Source: CAKSQF01 sp051867915 (GTDB taxonomy: Bacteria > Bacillota > Clostridia > Oscillospirales > CAG-272). From it: a stretch of DNA of 14,635 nucleotides. The position numbers were made by a program, and so were the translations under genes. The DNA lies in NCBI GenBank assembly GCA_051867915.1, contig JBJDZJ010000087.1, forward strand, positions 1 through 14,635. The letters are read 5' to 3'. The notes below the pieces were generated by a model. The model saw nothing but the letters and a program-made list of their open reading frames with translations. It did no database searches and was not told the origin of the DNA. Positions 1-6,134 of the stretch are shown here, piece after piece (position 1 is the first letter of the stretch; every line of letters starts with the position of its first letter).

Positions 1-38
1 TTTCAAGGCTTGTTGAATGTTTCTTTTGAAGTTCCGAA

Positions 39-443
39 TTATCGTTTCGAGAACTGAGGCGCACGGCGGGCAGCCTTCAGACCGTACTTCTTTCTTTCCT
101 TCATACGAGGGTCACGGGTCAGAAGTCCTGCCTTCTTCAGAGGAGCACGGAACTCCTCATTGGAGGTAACAAGGGCTCTTGCGATGCCGTGACGGATTGC
201 GCCTGCCTGTCCGGAGAAACCGCCGCCGTTTACGAGGGCGATTACATCGAACTTGCCGGTCGTAGCAGTTACGCCAAAGGGCTGGTTGACAATCAGCTTC
301 AGAGTTTCAAGACCGAAATAATCGTCGATATCACGGCCGTTGATGGTGATAACGCCGGTTCCGGGAATCAGACGAACTCTTGCAACAGAGCTCTTTCTTC
401 TGCCTGTGCCGTAGAAATAGGGCTTTGCACTGGTATATAACAT
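39..443 (-). CDS. rpsI: 30S ribosomal protein S9
   Basis: Small-subunit ribosomal protein S9, 134 aa, close to the usual ~130 aa. It sits in the 30S head, and its C-terminal tail contacts P-site tRNA. Visible hallmarks are the N-terminal YGTGRRKSSVARVRL block, the family signature GGGFSGQAGAIRHGIARAL in the middle, and the invariant basic tail ending SKR, so the protein is complete. The start at 443 is preceded by AAAGGAG about ten bases upstream. It lies 21 bp downstream of rplM in the same direction, the classical rplM-rpsI operon, so it should be expressed from the rplM promoter. Only 38 bases remain downstream in the window, and I see no terminator in them. Confidence 0.98.
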   Translation of the reverse strand: MLYTSAKPYFYGTGRRKSSVARVRLIPGTGVITINGRDIDDYFGLETLKLIVNQPFGVTATTGKFDVIALVNGGGFSGQAGAIRHGIARALVTSNEEFRAPLKKAGLLTRDPRMKERKKYGLKAARRAPQFSKR

Positions 444-464
444 ATCCTTTAAACTCCTTTCTGA

Positions 465-893
465 TTAAATCTCGATTGCGGTGGGATTCTGAGCGGCATG
501 AGGATGCTCAGCGCCTGCATATACATGAAGGCGGGTGATGCTCTTGTCGCCGATGGAGTTGTGGGGAAGCATTCCCTTAACTGCCAGTTCCATTGCCATT
601 TCGGGCTTGGTAGCCATCAAAGTCTTGTAGGAAACAGCCTTCAGACCTCCGATATAGCCGGAGTGATGGTAGTAGTGCTTCTGCGCCAGCTTCTTGCCGG
701 TGAGAACTGCCTTGGATGCGTTTACGATTACAACAAATTCACCGCAGTCAACATGAGGGGTGTACTCAGGACGGTGCTTGCCGTTGAGAATGGTAGCGGC
801 CTTAGCGGCAACAATACCGAGAGGCTTTCCGGCAGCGTCCAGGACATACCAACCACGGGTTACGGTTTCTTTTTTAGCCATGTAGGTAGCCAT
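465..893 (-). CDS. rplM: 50S ribosomal protein L13
   Basis: Large-subunit ribosomal protein L13, an early assembly protein binding 23S rRNA, 142 aa (normal length). Hallmarks are the N-terminal MATYMAKKETVTRGWYV, the VVIVNA segment, and the L13 signature region from LTGKKLAQKHYYHHSGYIGG through KGMLPHNSIG. An in-frame ATG exists at 911, but the ribosome binding site AAGGAG overlaps that codon and is correctly spaced (about nine bases) for the ATG at 893. The shorter start also matches the family. The 5' leader is only about 40 nt (promoter at 938-966), leaving no room for a structured L13 leader. First gene of the rplM-rpsI operon. Confidence 0.97.
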   Translation of the reverse strand: MATYMAKKETVTRGWYVLDAAGKPLGIVAAKAATILNGKHRPEYTPHVDCGEFVVIVNASKAVLTGKKLAQKHYYHHSGYIGGLKAVSYKTLMATKPEMAMELAVKGMLPHNSIGDKSITRLHVYAGAEHPHAAQNPTAIEI

Positions 894-937
894 TTTTGTG
901 ATCTCCTTCATTTACTTTACTTTTTTGCAACAGTCAG

Positions 938-966
938 ATTATAGCACACCGATATCTGTTTGTCAA
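938..966 (-). promoter_or_regulatory. rplM-rpsI sigma-A promoter
   Basis: On the minus strand, TTGACA (961-966) and TATAAT (938-943) are both perfect and separated by 17 bp. The predicted transcript starts near 931, about 40 nt before the rplM ATG. Consensus strength fits a ribosomal protein operon. Confidence 0.92.
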
Positions 967-1032
967 GTGCTTTTTTCAATTTTTTTTGCCGAATTCGAAA
1001 AAATCCGCAAAAACCTCGCAAAATCTCGCAAA
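967..1032 (-). promoter_or_regulatory. UP element and phased A-tracts upstream of the rplM promoter
   Basis: Directly upstream of the rplM -35 box the minus strand reads as two A-runs, six A at 971-976 and eight A at 980-987, as in an RNA polymerase alpha-subunit UP element. Further out, four A-tracts on the plus strand have centres near 1000, 1011, 1021 and 1031, about one helical turn apart, each ending in CGCAAA-like sequence or preceded by it. Such phasing is known to bend DNA. That this bend increases rplM transcription is inference. Confidence 0.6.
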
Positions 1033-1229
1033 TGCTATCGATTGCTCGTCAAACCGATTTTGCCAAAATATATTTGTTTACAATTTGTTCTTAATTTAAG
1101 TCTCTGAATATGACAAAATCTTTATCCGGAAAGTGGCATACTGTAAACAGACATAGAATCCGACTTACCGGAATAAGATGGTAGCGGGAATGGCAATCAT
1201 GCCACGAAACAGAAAGGAACTTGAGGATT
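1033..1229 (+). other. Long leader or intergenic region upstream of the S1-repeat gene
   Basis: About 200 bases without a gene. I could not find a convincing sigma-A promoter for the downstream gene. Weak candidates (TTTACA at 1077-1082, CATACT at 1137-1142) have no correctly spaced partner. Two inverted-repeat pairs are visible: GTTTACA (1076-1082) with TGTAAAC (1142-1148), and GTGGCAT (1133-1139) with ATGCCAC (1199-1205). The ATGCCAC arm could alternatively pair with TGGCA at 1191-1195, just upstream of the ribosome binding site. A structured leader is possible but not matched to a known class. Confidence 0.35.
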
Positions 1230-2174
1230 ATGACGGAAAACAGATACTTACCGGAAGGGATGCTGTTCGGCAGCCCTGAAAATACAGAATACCTTGCCAC
1301 AACGGCGGGTCTGGAGCGTGCCATGGCACAGGGCAGGATTTTGGAATCCACTGCAATTCTGTGCGACGGCGGGCTGAACCTGACGGTGGATCTCGGAGGC
1401 ATTCGGGGAATGATGCCCAAGGAAGAGGTGATCTACTCGCCGACGGGAGAAACGGTCAAGGATATTGCGATTATTTCGAGAGTCGGAAAGCCGGTCTGCT
1501 TCAAGATCATGGCGATCGAATACGACGGTGCAGGGAAGCCCACTGCCATCCTGTCCAGACGCAGTGCCCAGATTGAGTGCGTCCACAAATACCTTATGTG
1601 TCTGGAGAGCGGCGACATTATCCCGGCGAAAATCACCCATCTGGAGCATTTCGGAGCCTTTGTGGATGTGGGATGCGGGATTGCGTCCCTTTTGTCCATC
1701 GACTGCATTTCGATCTCCAGGATCTCCCATCCCAAAGACCGATTCTATGTGGGCATGACCATCAAGGCCGTGGTGAAATCCATCGACTACGACACCTGCC
1801 GTATTTATGTGACCCATAAAGAACTGCTGGGAACATGGGAGGAAAACGCCTCTCACTTCAAGGTGGGGCAGACGGTTATGGGCATTGTTCGCTCGGTGGA
1901 GGAATACGGAATCTTCATTGAACTGTCTCCCAATCTGGCGGGTCTTGCAGAATACCGGGAGGGAATCAGCGTCGGACAGTCGGTGGCGGTATACATCAAG
2001 AATATCATTCCCGAGCGTATGAAGATCAAACTGGTCATCATCGACTCCTGCAAGAGCGAACAGAGCGCCGTCAAGATGGAATACTATATTCCTTCCGATC
2101 GGGTGCATATGGACTATTGGCGCTATTCACCGGTGGGAACCTCCAAAATTATCGAGAGCAAATTCAGCAGTTGA
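1230..2174 (+). CDS. Orphan S1-domain RNA-binding protein
   Basis: A 314-aa protein made mostly of S1-type OB-fold repeats. The first, at about residues 36-111, is degenerate (GLNLTVDLGGIRGMMP). The second, at about 127-198, has the typical GDIIPAKITHLEHFGAFVDVG. The third, at about 212-272, has VGQTVMGIVRSVEEYGIFIEL. Such repeats bind single-stranded RNA. It is shorter than the Gram-negative ribosomal protein S1 (four to six repeats) and ends in a non-S1 tail of about 40 residues with several Tyr. Automatic annotation would probably call it 30S ribosomal protein S1-like. A role in mRNA binding or translation is inference. Start: TTG at 1221 is in frame, but AAAGGA at 1213-1218 suits ATG 1230 better. 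It stands alone, divergent from rplM, with its own terminator. Confidence 0.85.
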   Translation: MTENRYLPEGMLFGSPENTEYLATTAGLERAMAQGRILESTAILCDGGLNLTVDLGGIRGMMPKEEVIYSPTGETVKDIAIISRVGKPVCFKIMAIEYDGAGKPTAILSRRSAQIECVHKYLMCLESGDIIPAKITHLEHFGAFVDVGCGIASLLSIDCISISRISHPKDRFYVGMTIKAVVKSIDYDTCRIYVTHKELLGTWEENASHFKVGQTVMGIVRSVEEYGIFIELSPNLAGLAEYREGISVGQSVAVYIKNIIPERMKIKLVIIDSCKSEQSAVKMEYYIPSDRVHMDYWRYSPVGTSKIIESKFSS

Positions 2175-2185
2175 GTCTGCAAAGA

Positions 2186-2224
2186 CGCTCCCTTCCGCAT
2201 CTGTGTGCGGCAGGGAGCGATTTT
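2186..2224 (+). terminator. Rho-independent terminator after the S1-repeat gene
   Basis: Eleven bases after the stop is a hairpin of CGCTCCCT pairing with AGGGAGCG, one mismatch, then CCGCA pairing with TGCGG around a six-base loop, followed by ATTTT. It also lies just past the end of the converging membrane-protein gene (stop at 2240). On that strand the following bases are only TCTTTGC, so it would be weaker there. Confidence 0.85.
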
Positions 2225-2239
2225 GATAGGGTATGGGAG

Positions 2240-3112
2240 TCAGATCGGGAATTCATTTGCCTTTCCCGGTACGACCTCAATGGGACCGATCAGCCTTTGG
2301 AGCTTATCTTCCTCGTAAAGAGGGAAGCGGATGAAGAAATCCCCGAAATCATCGGAAAGGGTCAAAGCAAGGTAGCCGCGGTGGTTGACGACACCCTCGT
2401 ATTGACCGATTTTATACGGTTTGAACCGTTCTGAATAGATTGGTTCATCCTGAACCCACTCGTCAACGGCGATTGCTTTTTTGATTTGCTTCAGAGAGCG
2501 GATATCCGATCTGGGGATGACGAATTTTCCGTCGAAGTTGAACAGGATCAAATCGTCATTCTGAACGGCGCATTGGATCATCTGTGACTGATAGTTGAAA
2601 GGCCTGAGGGTAAAAGGATACTGCTTTTTCGGTTTGCCTTTGTTGATTTTGTAGCAACAGTAGAAAATCTCGATGTTCTCGGCATTGTCGGGAAGATTTA
2701 TGTTCTTAGACTGGGTCTCTGCAATTTCCGATGCCTGCTTGCTGAGTCGTTCAAGTTCCCCCGATTTTTCGACCTTATTTTTCATTGAGCGTTCGATCAG
2801 GACAAGAACCAGAAGGACAACGGCACAGACAAAAGCAGTAATAATGAGCCAGAACGCATTCTCGAACATCTGCTGTAAGGAGATGTTCGGACTTGAACGG
2901 ATAATGCCTACCAAGGTGACCAACACAACAAACAGACAGATGTATTTCACAATGGAAAGCCCCAGAGGAAGCCGGGACTTTTTCTCTGTCAGACTTAATG
3001 AATTCAGAAGATTATCCTGCTGTTCCTGTTCGTCTTCATTCACTCTGTCGGTGATAAAGGACTCTCCGTCATATTTTTCGGTATCAACATTGATGTCAAA
3101 AACAGATTTCAT
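2240..3112 (-). CDS. Unrecognised two-helix membrane protein in the luxS operon
   Basis: I do not recognise this 290-aa protein. It has an acidic, Gln/Glu-rich N-terminus (1-47) and two hydrophobic helices at about 51-71 and 85-106 separated by a short polar loop. A charged stretch at 107-137, likely coiled-coil, follows. The soluble C-terminal half (about 145-290) is rich in short beta-strand-like segments (DDLILFNFDGKFVIPRSDI, GYLALTLSDDF, DFFIRFPLY). That pattern of alternating strands and a terminal helix (EEDKLQRLI) resembles bacterial PH-like domains tethered by two helices, but this is a guess from pattern only. The start at 3112 follows GAAGGTGATC, a long match to the 16S tail that overlaps the mtnN stop. 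The gap to mtnN is only 9 bp, so it should be co-transcribed with luxS and mtnN. No signal peptide or lipobox. Confidence 0.8.
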   Translation of the reverse strand: MKSVFDINVDTEKYDGESFITDRVNEDEQEQQDNLLNSLSLTEKKSRLPLGLSIVKYICLFVVLVTLVGIIRSSPNISLQQMFENAFWLIITAFVCAVVLLVLVLIERSMKNKVEKSGELERLSKQASEIAETQSKNINLPDNAENIEIFYCCYKINKGKPKKQYPFTLRPFNYQSQMIQCAVQNDDLILFNFDGKFVIPRSDIRSLKQIKKAIAVDEWVQDEPIYSERFKPYKIGQYEGVVNHRGYLALTLSDDFGDFFIRFPLYEEDKLQRLIGPIEVVPGKANEFPI

Positions 3113-3121
3113 TTTATGTGA

Positions 3122-3835
3122 TCACCTTCCCACATCAGACAGCATTTTCTGAATGATCTTCGCCGAGCGCAGAGCGGCTTTTTTCTCAAATTCGTCATAG
3201 GAAATCTTCGCTTCCTTGCCCGCAAGATCAGAGATCGCCCGGACAATGGCGAAGGGGACCTTGTTCAGATAGCAGACCTGAGCAATGGCGGCGCCCTCCA
3301 TTTCGGTGGCGGCGGCGCCGAAATTGACGGTCAGACGCTGCTTGAGCGCGGCATCACAGACAAAGATGTCGCCCGATACCACCGTTCCACGGATGGCTTT
3401 GCCTTCGCCGCCGATTTCTTCTGCCGCCTTCTCAAAACAATCGGAGAGATTCCGATCGGCAAAAAAGCGGCTGACGGCGCTTTTTTCGCCGCCTGCGCAG
3501 GGAAGATGGCCTCTGACATATCCAAACCCGGTCAGATCAAAATCGTGTTGTACGGCGTCTGTGGCGATGACAAGGTCGCCTACCTCCAGCCGCTCGTCCA
3601 GACCGCCTGCAACGCCGGTGTTGACGATGGCGGTCACTCCGAATCGGTCGATGAGAATCTGTGCCGTCAGGGCGGCGCAGACCTTTCCGATTCCGCACAT
3701 GACCACAACGACCTCCTGACCGCCGATTTTTCCCTTTGAGAAGACGGCTCCCGCAACGACGCAGTCCTCTCTTTCCTCCATGGCAGACAGAAGACTGTCC
3801 ACTTCAATCTGCATGGCGCCGATAATTCCAATCAT
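3122..3835 (-). CDS. mtnN: 5'-methylthioadenosine/S-adenosylhomocysteine nucleosidase
   Basis: MtnN (Pfs) hydrolyses S-adenosylhomocysteine to adenine and S-ribosylhomocysteine, and methylthioadenosine to adenine and methylthioribose, in the cytoplasm. It is 237 aa, the usual ~230. Visible features are N-terminal IGIIGAMQIEV with the catalytic-site Glu11, NTGVAGGL at 72-79, the substrate segment TEMEGAAIAQ at 177-186 (Glu180 matches the ribose-binding Glu of the family), and RAISDLAG with the catalytic acid Asp203. The reading frame extends 41 codons further upstream, but that part lies within luxS. ATG 3835 has an ideal site, TAAGGAGG, whose TAA is the luxS stop codon. The 11-bp spacing to luxS implies coupling. 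Its product is the substrate of LuxS next door. Confidence 0.97.
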   Translation of the reverse strand: MIGIIGAMQIEVDSLLSAMEEREDCVVAGAVFSKGKIGGQEVVVVMCGIGKVCAALTAQILIDRFGVTAIVNTGVAGGLDERLEVGDLVIATDAVQHDFDLTGFGYVRGHLPCAGGEKSAVSRFFADRNLSDCFEKAAEEIGGEGKAIRGTVVSGDIFVCDAALKQRLTVNFGAAATEMEGAAIAQVCYLNKVPFAIVRAISDLAGKEAKISYDEFEKKAALRSAKIIQKMLSDVGR

Positions 3836-3846
3836 AAATTTCCTCC

Positions 3847-4308
3847 TTAGATGTGATCGGGATAGGTAAAATCCCAGTCCCTGCTGTCCAGCGCCGCGAG
3901 ATAGCGACGGCACTCCAGCTTTGCGGCATCCACCGAGAGACAGCGATAGTTGCCGCATTCCTCTCTCTTTGCGCCGAACATCTCACCCTCGTGGGCGATG
4001 ATGTTCTTCAGCGTATCCTTAACATATCCGAGGACCGATTCCATGGGGACATCCCGAAGGAGCAGATAAAATCCGGTCTGACAGCCCATGGGGCCGAAGT
4101 AGATCACCCGATCTCCGATTTCGCTGTTTCGGATATAGGTGGCAAACAGATGCTCCACACTGTGCATGGTCAGATTGTCCATATAGTCGCCCGCATTGGG
4201 GGTTCGGGTGCGCAGATCGTAGGTTTTGATGTCCCCGTCCACCCGCGAGAGATAGATTCCGGGGGTGATGTAGTCGTGATTGACCGAGAAAGATGCGATT
4301 CTGTTCAT
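3847..4308 (-). CDS. luxS: S-ribosylhomocysteine lyase, AI-2 synthase
   Basis: LuxS cleaves S-ribosylhomocysteine to homocysteine and DPD, the precursor of autoinducer-2. It is 153 aa, normal for the family. The metal-binding HxxEH motif is at His49-Glu52-His53 (HSVEHLF), the third metal ligand is Cys118 in EECGNY, and the catalytic Cys76 is in GPMGCQTGFY. The frame can be extended to an ATG at 4344, but that codon overlaps the -10 box of the promoter at 4343-4371, so it cannot be in the mRNA. ATG 4308 (MNRIASFSVNHD) matches LuxS N-termini and follows AAAAGGAA about 11 bases upstream. First gene of luxS-mtnN-membrane protein. With MtnN it completes SAH recycling. Confidence 0.97.
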   Translation of the reverse strand: MNRIASFSVNHDYITPGIYLSRVDGDIKTYDLRTRTPNAGDYMDNLTMHSVEHLFATYIRNSEIGDRVIYFGPMGCQTGFYLLLRDVPMESVLGYVKDTLKNIIAHEGEMFGAKREECGNYRCLSVDAAKLECRRYLAALDSRDWDFTYPDHI

Positions 4309-4342
4309 GTTTTCTGAATTCCTTTTCTGTCGGTTTTCATTC

Positions 4343-4371
4343 ATTATAGATCATTTTATCCACAAAGTCAA
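4343..4371 (-). promoter_or_regulatory. luxS operon sigma-A promoter
   Basis: Minus strand TTGACT (4366-4371), 17-bp spacer, TATAAT (4343-4348). The transcript would start near 4336, giving a leader of about 28 nt, too short for a SAM or SAH riboswitch. It fixes the luxS start at 4308. Confidence 0.9.
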
Positions 4372-4426
4372 GGCTTTTTGAAAATTTCAGCCGCCGATGG
4401 GGCGGTCTTGGCAAAATCAACCATCC

Positions 4427-4446
4427 GAAAGGTCTGTTTACCTTTC
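4427..4446. repeat. Inverted repeat over the sigG -35 region
   Basis: GAAAGGT (4427-4433) and ACCTTTC (4440-4446) form a perfect 7-bp inverted repeat around CTGTTT. The spacer and right arm contain the putative -35 GTTTA of sigG. It could be a regulator site for sigG or for divergent luxS, or chance. Confidence 0.45.
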
Positions 4447-4464
4447 CGCCGATTGGCAATACTA
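4435..4464 (+). promoter_or_regulatory. Putative SigF/SigG-type promoter of sigG
   Basis: The -35 is TGTTTA (4435-4440; the SigF -35 consensus is GYWTA), and the -10 is GGCAATACTA (4455-4464). Against the B. subtilis SigF -10 consensus GGHRARMHTW as I recall it, nine of ten positions fit. Read as a SigG site, AATACTA (4458-4464) is six of seven of CATACTA with a 17-bp spacer. No sigma-A promoter is visible here. The assignment rests on B. subtilis consensus sequences. Confidence 0.6.
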
Positions 4465-4505
4465 TCTTCGGGCAACAAATCAAATCGGCAAAAGGATGGT
4501 TGAAG

Positions 4506-5303
4506 ATGGTTTACAACAAAGTAGAAATATGCGGAATCAATACCTCCAAGCTCCCCATACTCAGCGATGAGGAGAAGAAAGAACTTTTGGCACGATCAAG
4601 CCAAGGAGATGAAGAGGCCCGAACCCGCCTGATCGACGGCAATCTCCGACTGGTTCTCTCCATCGTCGGACGCTTTGCGGGACGGGGTGAAAATCTGGAC
4701 GATCTTTTTCAGGTGGGCTGTATCGGGCTGATTAAAGCGGTGGACAACTTCAATACCGAGCTTGATGTGAAATTCTCCACCTATGCCGTTCCCATGATTA
4801 TCGGAGAAATGCGCCGATACCTTCGGGACAACAATGCAGTCAGAGTCAGCCGATCCACCAGAGATCTGGCATACAAGGCGCTTAGCGCCAGAGAAACATT
4901 GGCAAAACGAATGGCAGATGAGCCGACGGTAGAGGATATTGTTCAGTTGCTGGCTGAAAACGGGGAGGTTCACACCAGAGAAGAGGTGGTCTGCGCAATG
5001 GAGGCCATTGTGGAACCGGTATCCCTGTACGATCCGGTCTATTCGGATAACGGATCGTCCAATGAAGGACTGTCCATTATGGATCAGATCAGTGACGAAA
5101 GCGCCGGGGACGAAGCATGGCTTCAGAGCATCGCCATTGCCGACGCCATCAAGCATCTCGGGGAGAGGGAGCAGAAGATCATCAATCTGCGATTCTATAA
5201 GAATAAGACCCAGATGGAGATCGCCTCGGAGATCGGAATTTCGCAGGCGCAGGTATCCAGACTGGAAAAGAGTGCCTTGGAACGCATAAGAAAGCAGTTG
5301 TAA
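4506..5303 (+). CDS. sigG: RNA polymerase sporulation sigma factor SigG
   Basis: SigG directs late gene expression in the forespore during endospore formation. It is 265 aa, full length. It opens with the SigG-specific NKVEICGINTSKLP, followed by region 2 (GNLRLVLSIVGRF, DDLFQVGCIGLIKAVDNF, KFSTYAVPMIIGEMRRYLRDNN, about 46-110), region 3, and region 4 with the helix-turn-helix TQMEIASEIGISQAQVSRLEKSA at about 235-257. A TTG at 4500 is in frame, but AAGGA at 4492-4496 is nine bases from ATG 4506, which matches the family start. In Bacillus and many clostridia sigG follows spoIIGA-sigE. Here it stands alone, divergent from luxS and convergent with an ABC operon. The promoter looks SigF/SigG-dependent, which fits forespore-only expression and autoactivation. 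Confidence 0.97.
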   Translation: MVYNKVEICGINTSKLPILSDEEKKELLARSSQGDEEARTRLIDGNLRLVLSIVGRFAGRGENLDDLFQVGCIGLIKAVDNFNTELDVKFSTYAVPMIIGEMRRYLRDNNAVRVSRSTRDLAYKALSARETLAKRMADEPTVEDIVQLLAENGEVHTREEVVCAMEAIVEPVSLYDPVYSDNGSSNEGLSIMDQISDESAGDEAWLQSIAIADAIKHLGEREQKIINLRFYKNKTQMEIASEIGISQAQVSRLEKSALERIRKQL

Positions 5304-5345
5304 AAATCACCCGTTCCGATCAGACCGATCGGAACGGGTGATTTT
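5303..5345. terminator. Bidirectional terminator between sigG and the ABC permease
   Basis: A perfect 19-bp stem joins 5303-5321 with 5327-5345 around the loop AGACC. Its A/T ends give a T-run on both strands (GATTTT going right, GATTTTTA going left). The hairpin includes the last base of the sigG stop and the last base of the permease stop, so it fills the whole 41-bp gap. Confidence 0.95.
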
Positions 5346-6079
5346 CAGCATTTTTTCATTTTTCGGGTGAAAACCAGTACCGCCAACAGGGACAAAACGA
5401 CGGTGTAGCCCAGTACCCAGATCAAATGGGGGAGCAGTCCGCCGAAATCGCAGGCGTAGGCGGCTCTTGACAGCTCGACGGCATGGATGAAGGGAAGCAG
5501 ATTGGCGATCTTCTCAAAGACCCCTCCCACCATCTCCAAATCAAACCAGATTCCCGACAGCCATGCCGACAGATTGGTCAGCAGGGCTCCGCAGATGCCG
5601 CCTACCTGCTTGTCGTTCAACAGACTGCCGAAGAGCAGTCCCAGTGCGATGTAGAAAAGGGAGATCGGGAGAATGAAAATCAGGGCAAGCAGAATGCCGA
5701 TCGACGGCTTCAACCCAAGAATTCCTGCGGCGATATAGCAGATCAGACCCTGCGCCAGACTGATGGGAAGCATGGGAAGGGTATACCCCAGAATGAAACC
5801 GGACGCCGACAGGGGCGTGGTGTACAGTCGGGTCAGAAAGGCGCCCGAGCGATCCTTGGAGATAAGCAGTGCAGAAAAAAGCGTCATGAAGGACAACCCG
5901 AAAACCGTAATTCCGGGGGTCAGACTGTCAAGTTCGAAGAGAGAAACCGGAATGTTGGACTGAATCGCCGTCAGCAGAAGAAGCAGGATCAAGGGAAATC
6001 CCAGTCCGAAAAACAGGGTCAGCGGATCCCGCAGAATCTCTTTGGTGGTCCGTCCTGCAAAAAGAAGTGTGCGTCTCAT
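5345..6079 (-). CDS. ABC-2 type transporter permease
   Basis: Membrane subunit of a type-2 ABC exporter, 244 aa. There are six predicted membrane segments (about 22-40, 54-74, 98-120, 126-152, 158-178, 217-236) with the short amphipathic N-terminal helix typical of ABC-2 permeases (RTTKEILRDP) and a motif-like KDRSGAFLTRLYTTPLS after helix 2, as in DrrB/NodJ-like proteins. The longest frame starts at 6121 without a ribosome binding site. ATG 6079 follows GAGGAAAGGG by about 12 bases and gives the standard N-terminus. It is last in the tetR-ATPase-permease operon, 55 bp after the ATPase stop. The substrate cannot be read from sequence; drugs, peptides or lipids are all possible for the family. 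Confidence 0.9.
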   Translation of the reverse strand: MRRTLLFAGRTTKEILRDPLTLFFGLGFPLILLLLLTAIQSNIPVSLFELDSLTPGITVFGLSFMTLFSALLISKDRSGAFLTRLYTTPLSASGFILGYTLPMLPISLAQGLICYIAAGILGLKPSIGILLALIFILPISLFYIALGLLFGSLLNDKQVGGICGALLTNLSAWLSGIWFDLEMVGGVFEKIANLLPFIHAVELSRAAYACDFGGLLPHLIWVLGYTVVLSLLAVLVFTRKMKKC

Positions 6080-6134
6080 TGGTATGTTCAACCCTTTCCT
6101 CGTGATATCGGAAGAAATCATCTGAATTTATCGC

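Noticed and set aside
894..931. Structured L13 leader RNA
   Set aside because: The promoter at 938-966 leaves about 40 nt including the ribosome binding site, with no stem.
498..944. A 148-codon plus-strand open frame over rplM
   Set aside because: Antisense to the conserved L13 gene and overlapping its promoter; no family resemblance.
1003..1032. Short CRISPR-like or tandem repeat array (CTCGCAAA units)
   Set aside because: Units are only 10-11 bp, imperfect and three in number. They fit phased A-tracts better than any repeat array.
1105..1143. SigG promoter (TGAATA and CATACTG) upstream of the S1-repeat gene
   Set aside because: The two boxes match individually, but the spacer is 26 bp instead of 17-18.
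1248..2108. A 286-codon minus-strand open frame
   Set aside because: Antisense to the S1-repeat gene, which has clear repeats, a ribosome binding site and a terminator. The antisense translation has no domain.
4309..4342. SAM or SAH riboswitch upstream of luxS
   Set aside because: The promoter leaves a leader of only about 28 nt, too short for any known class.
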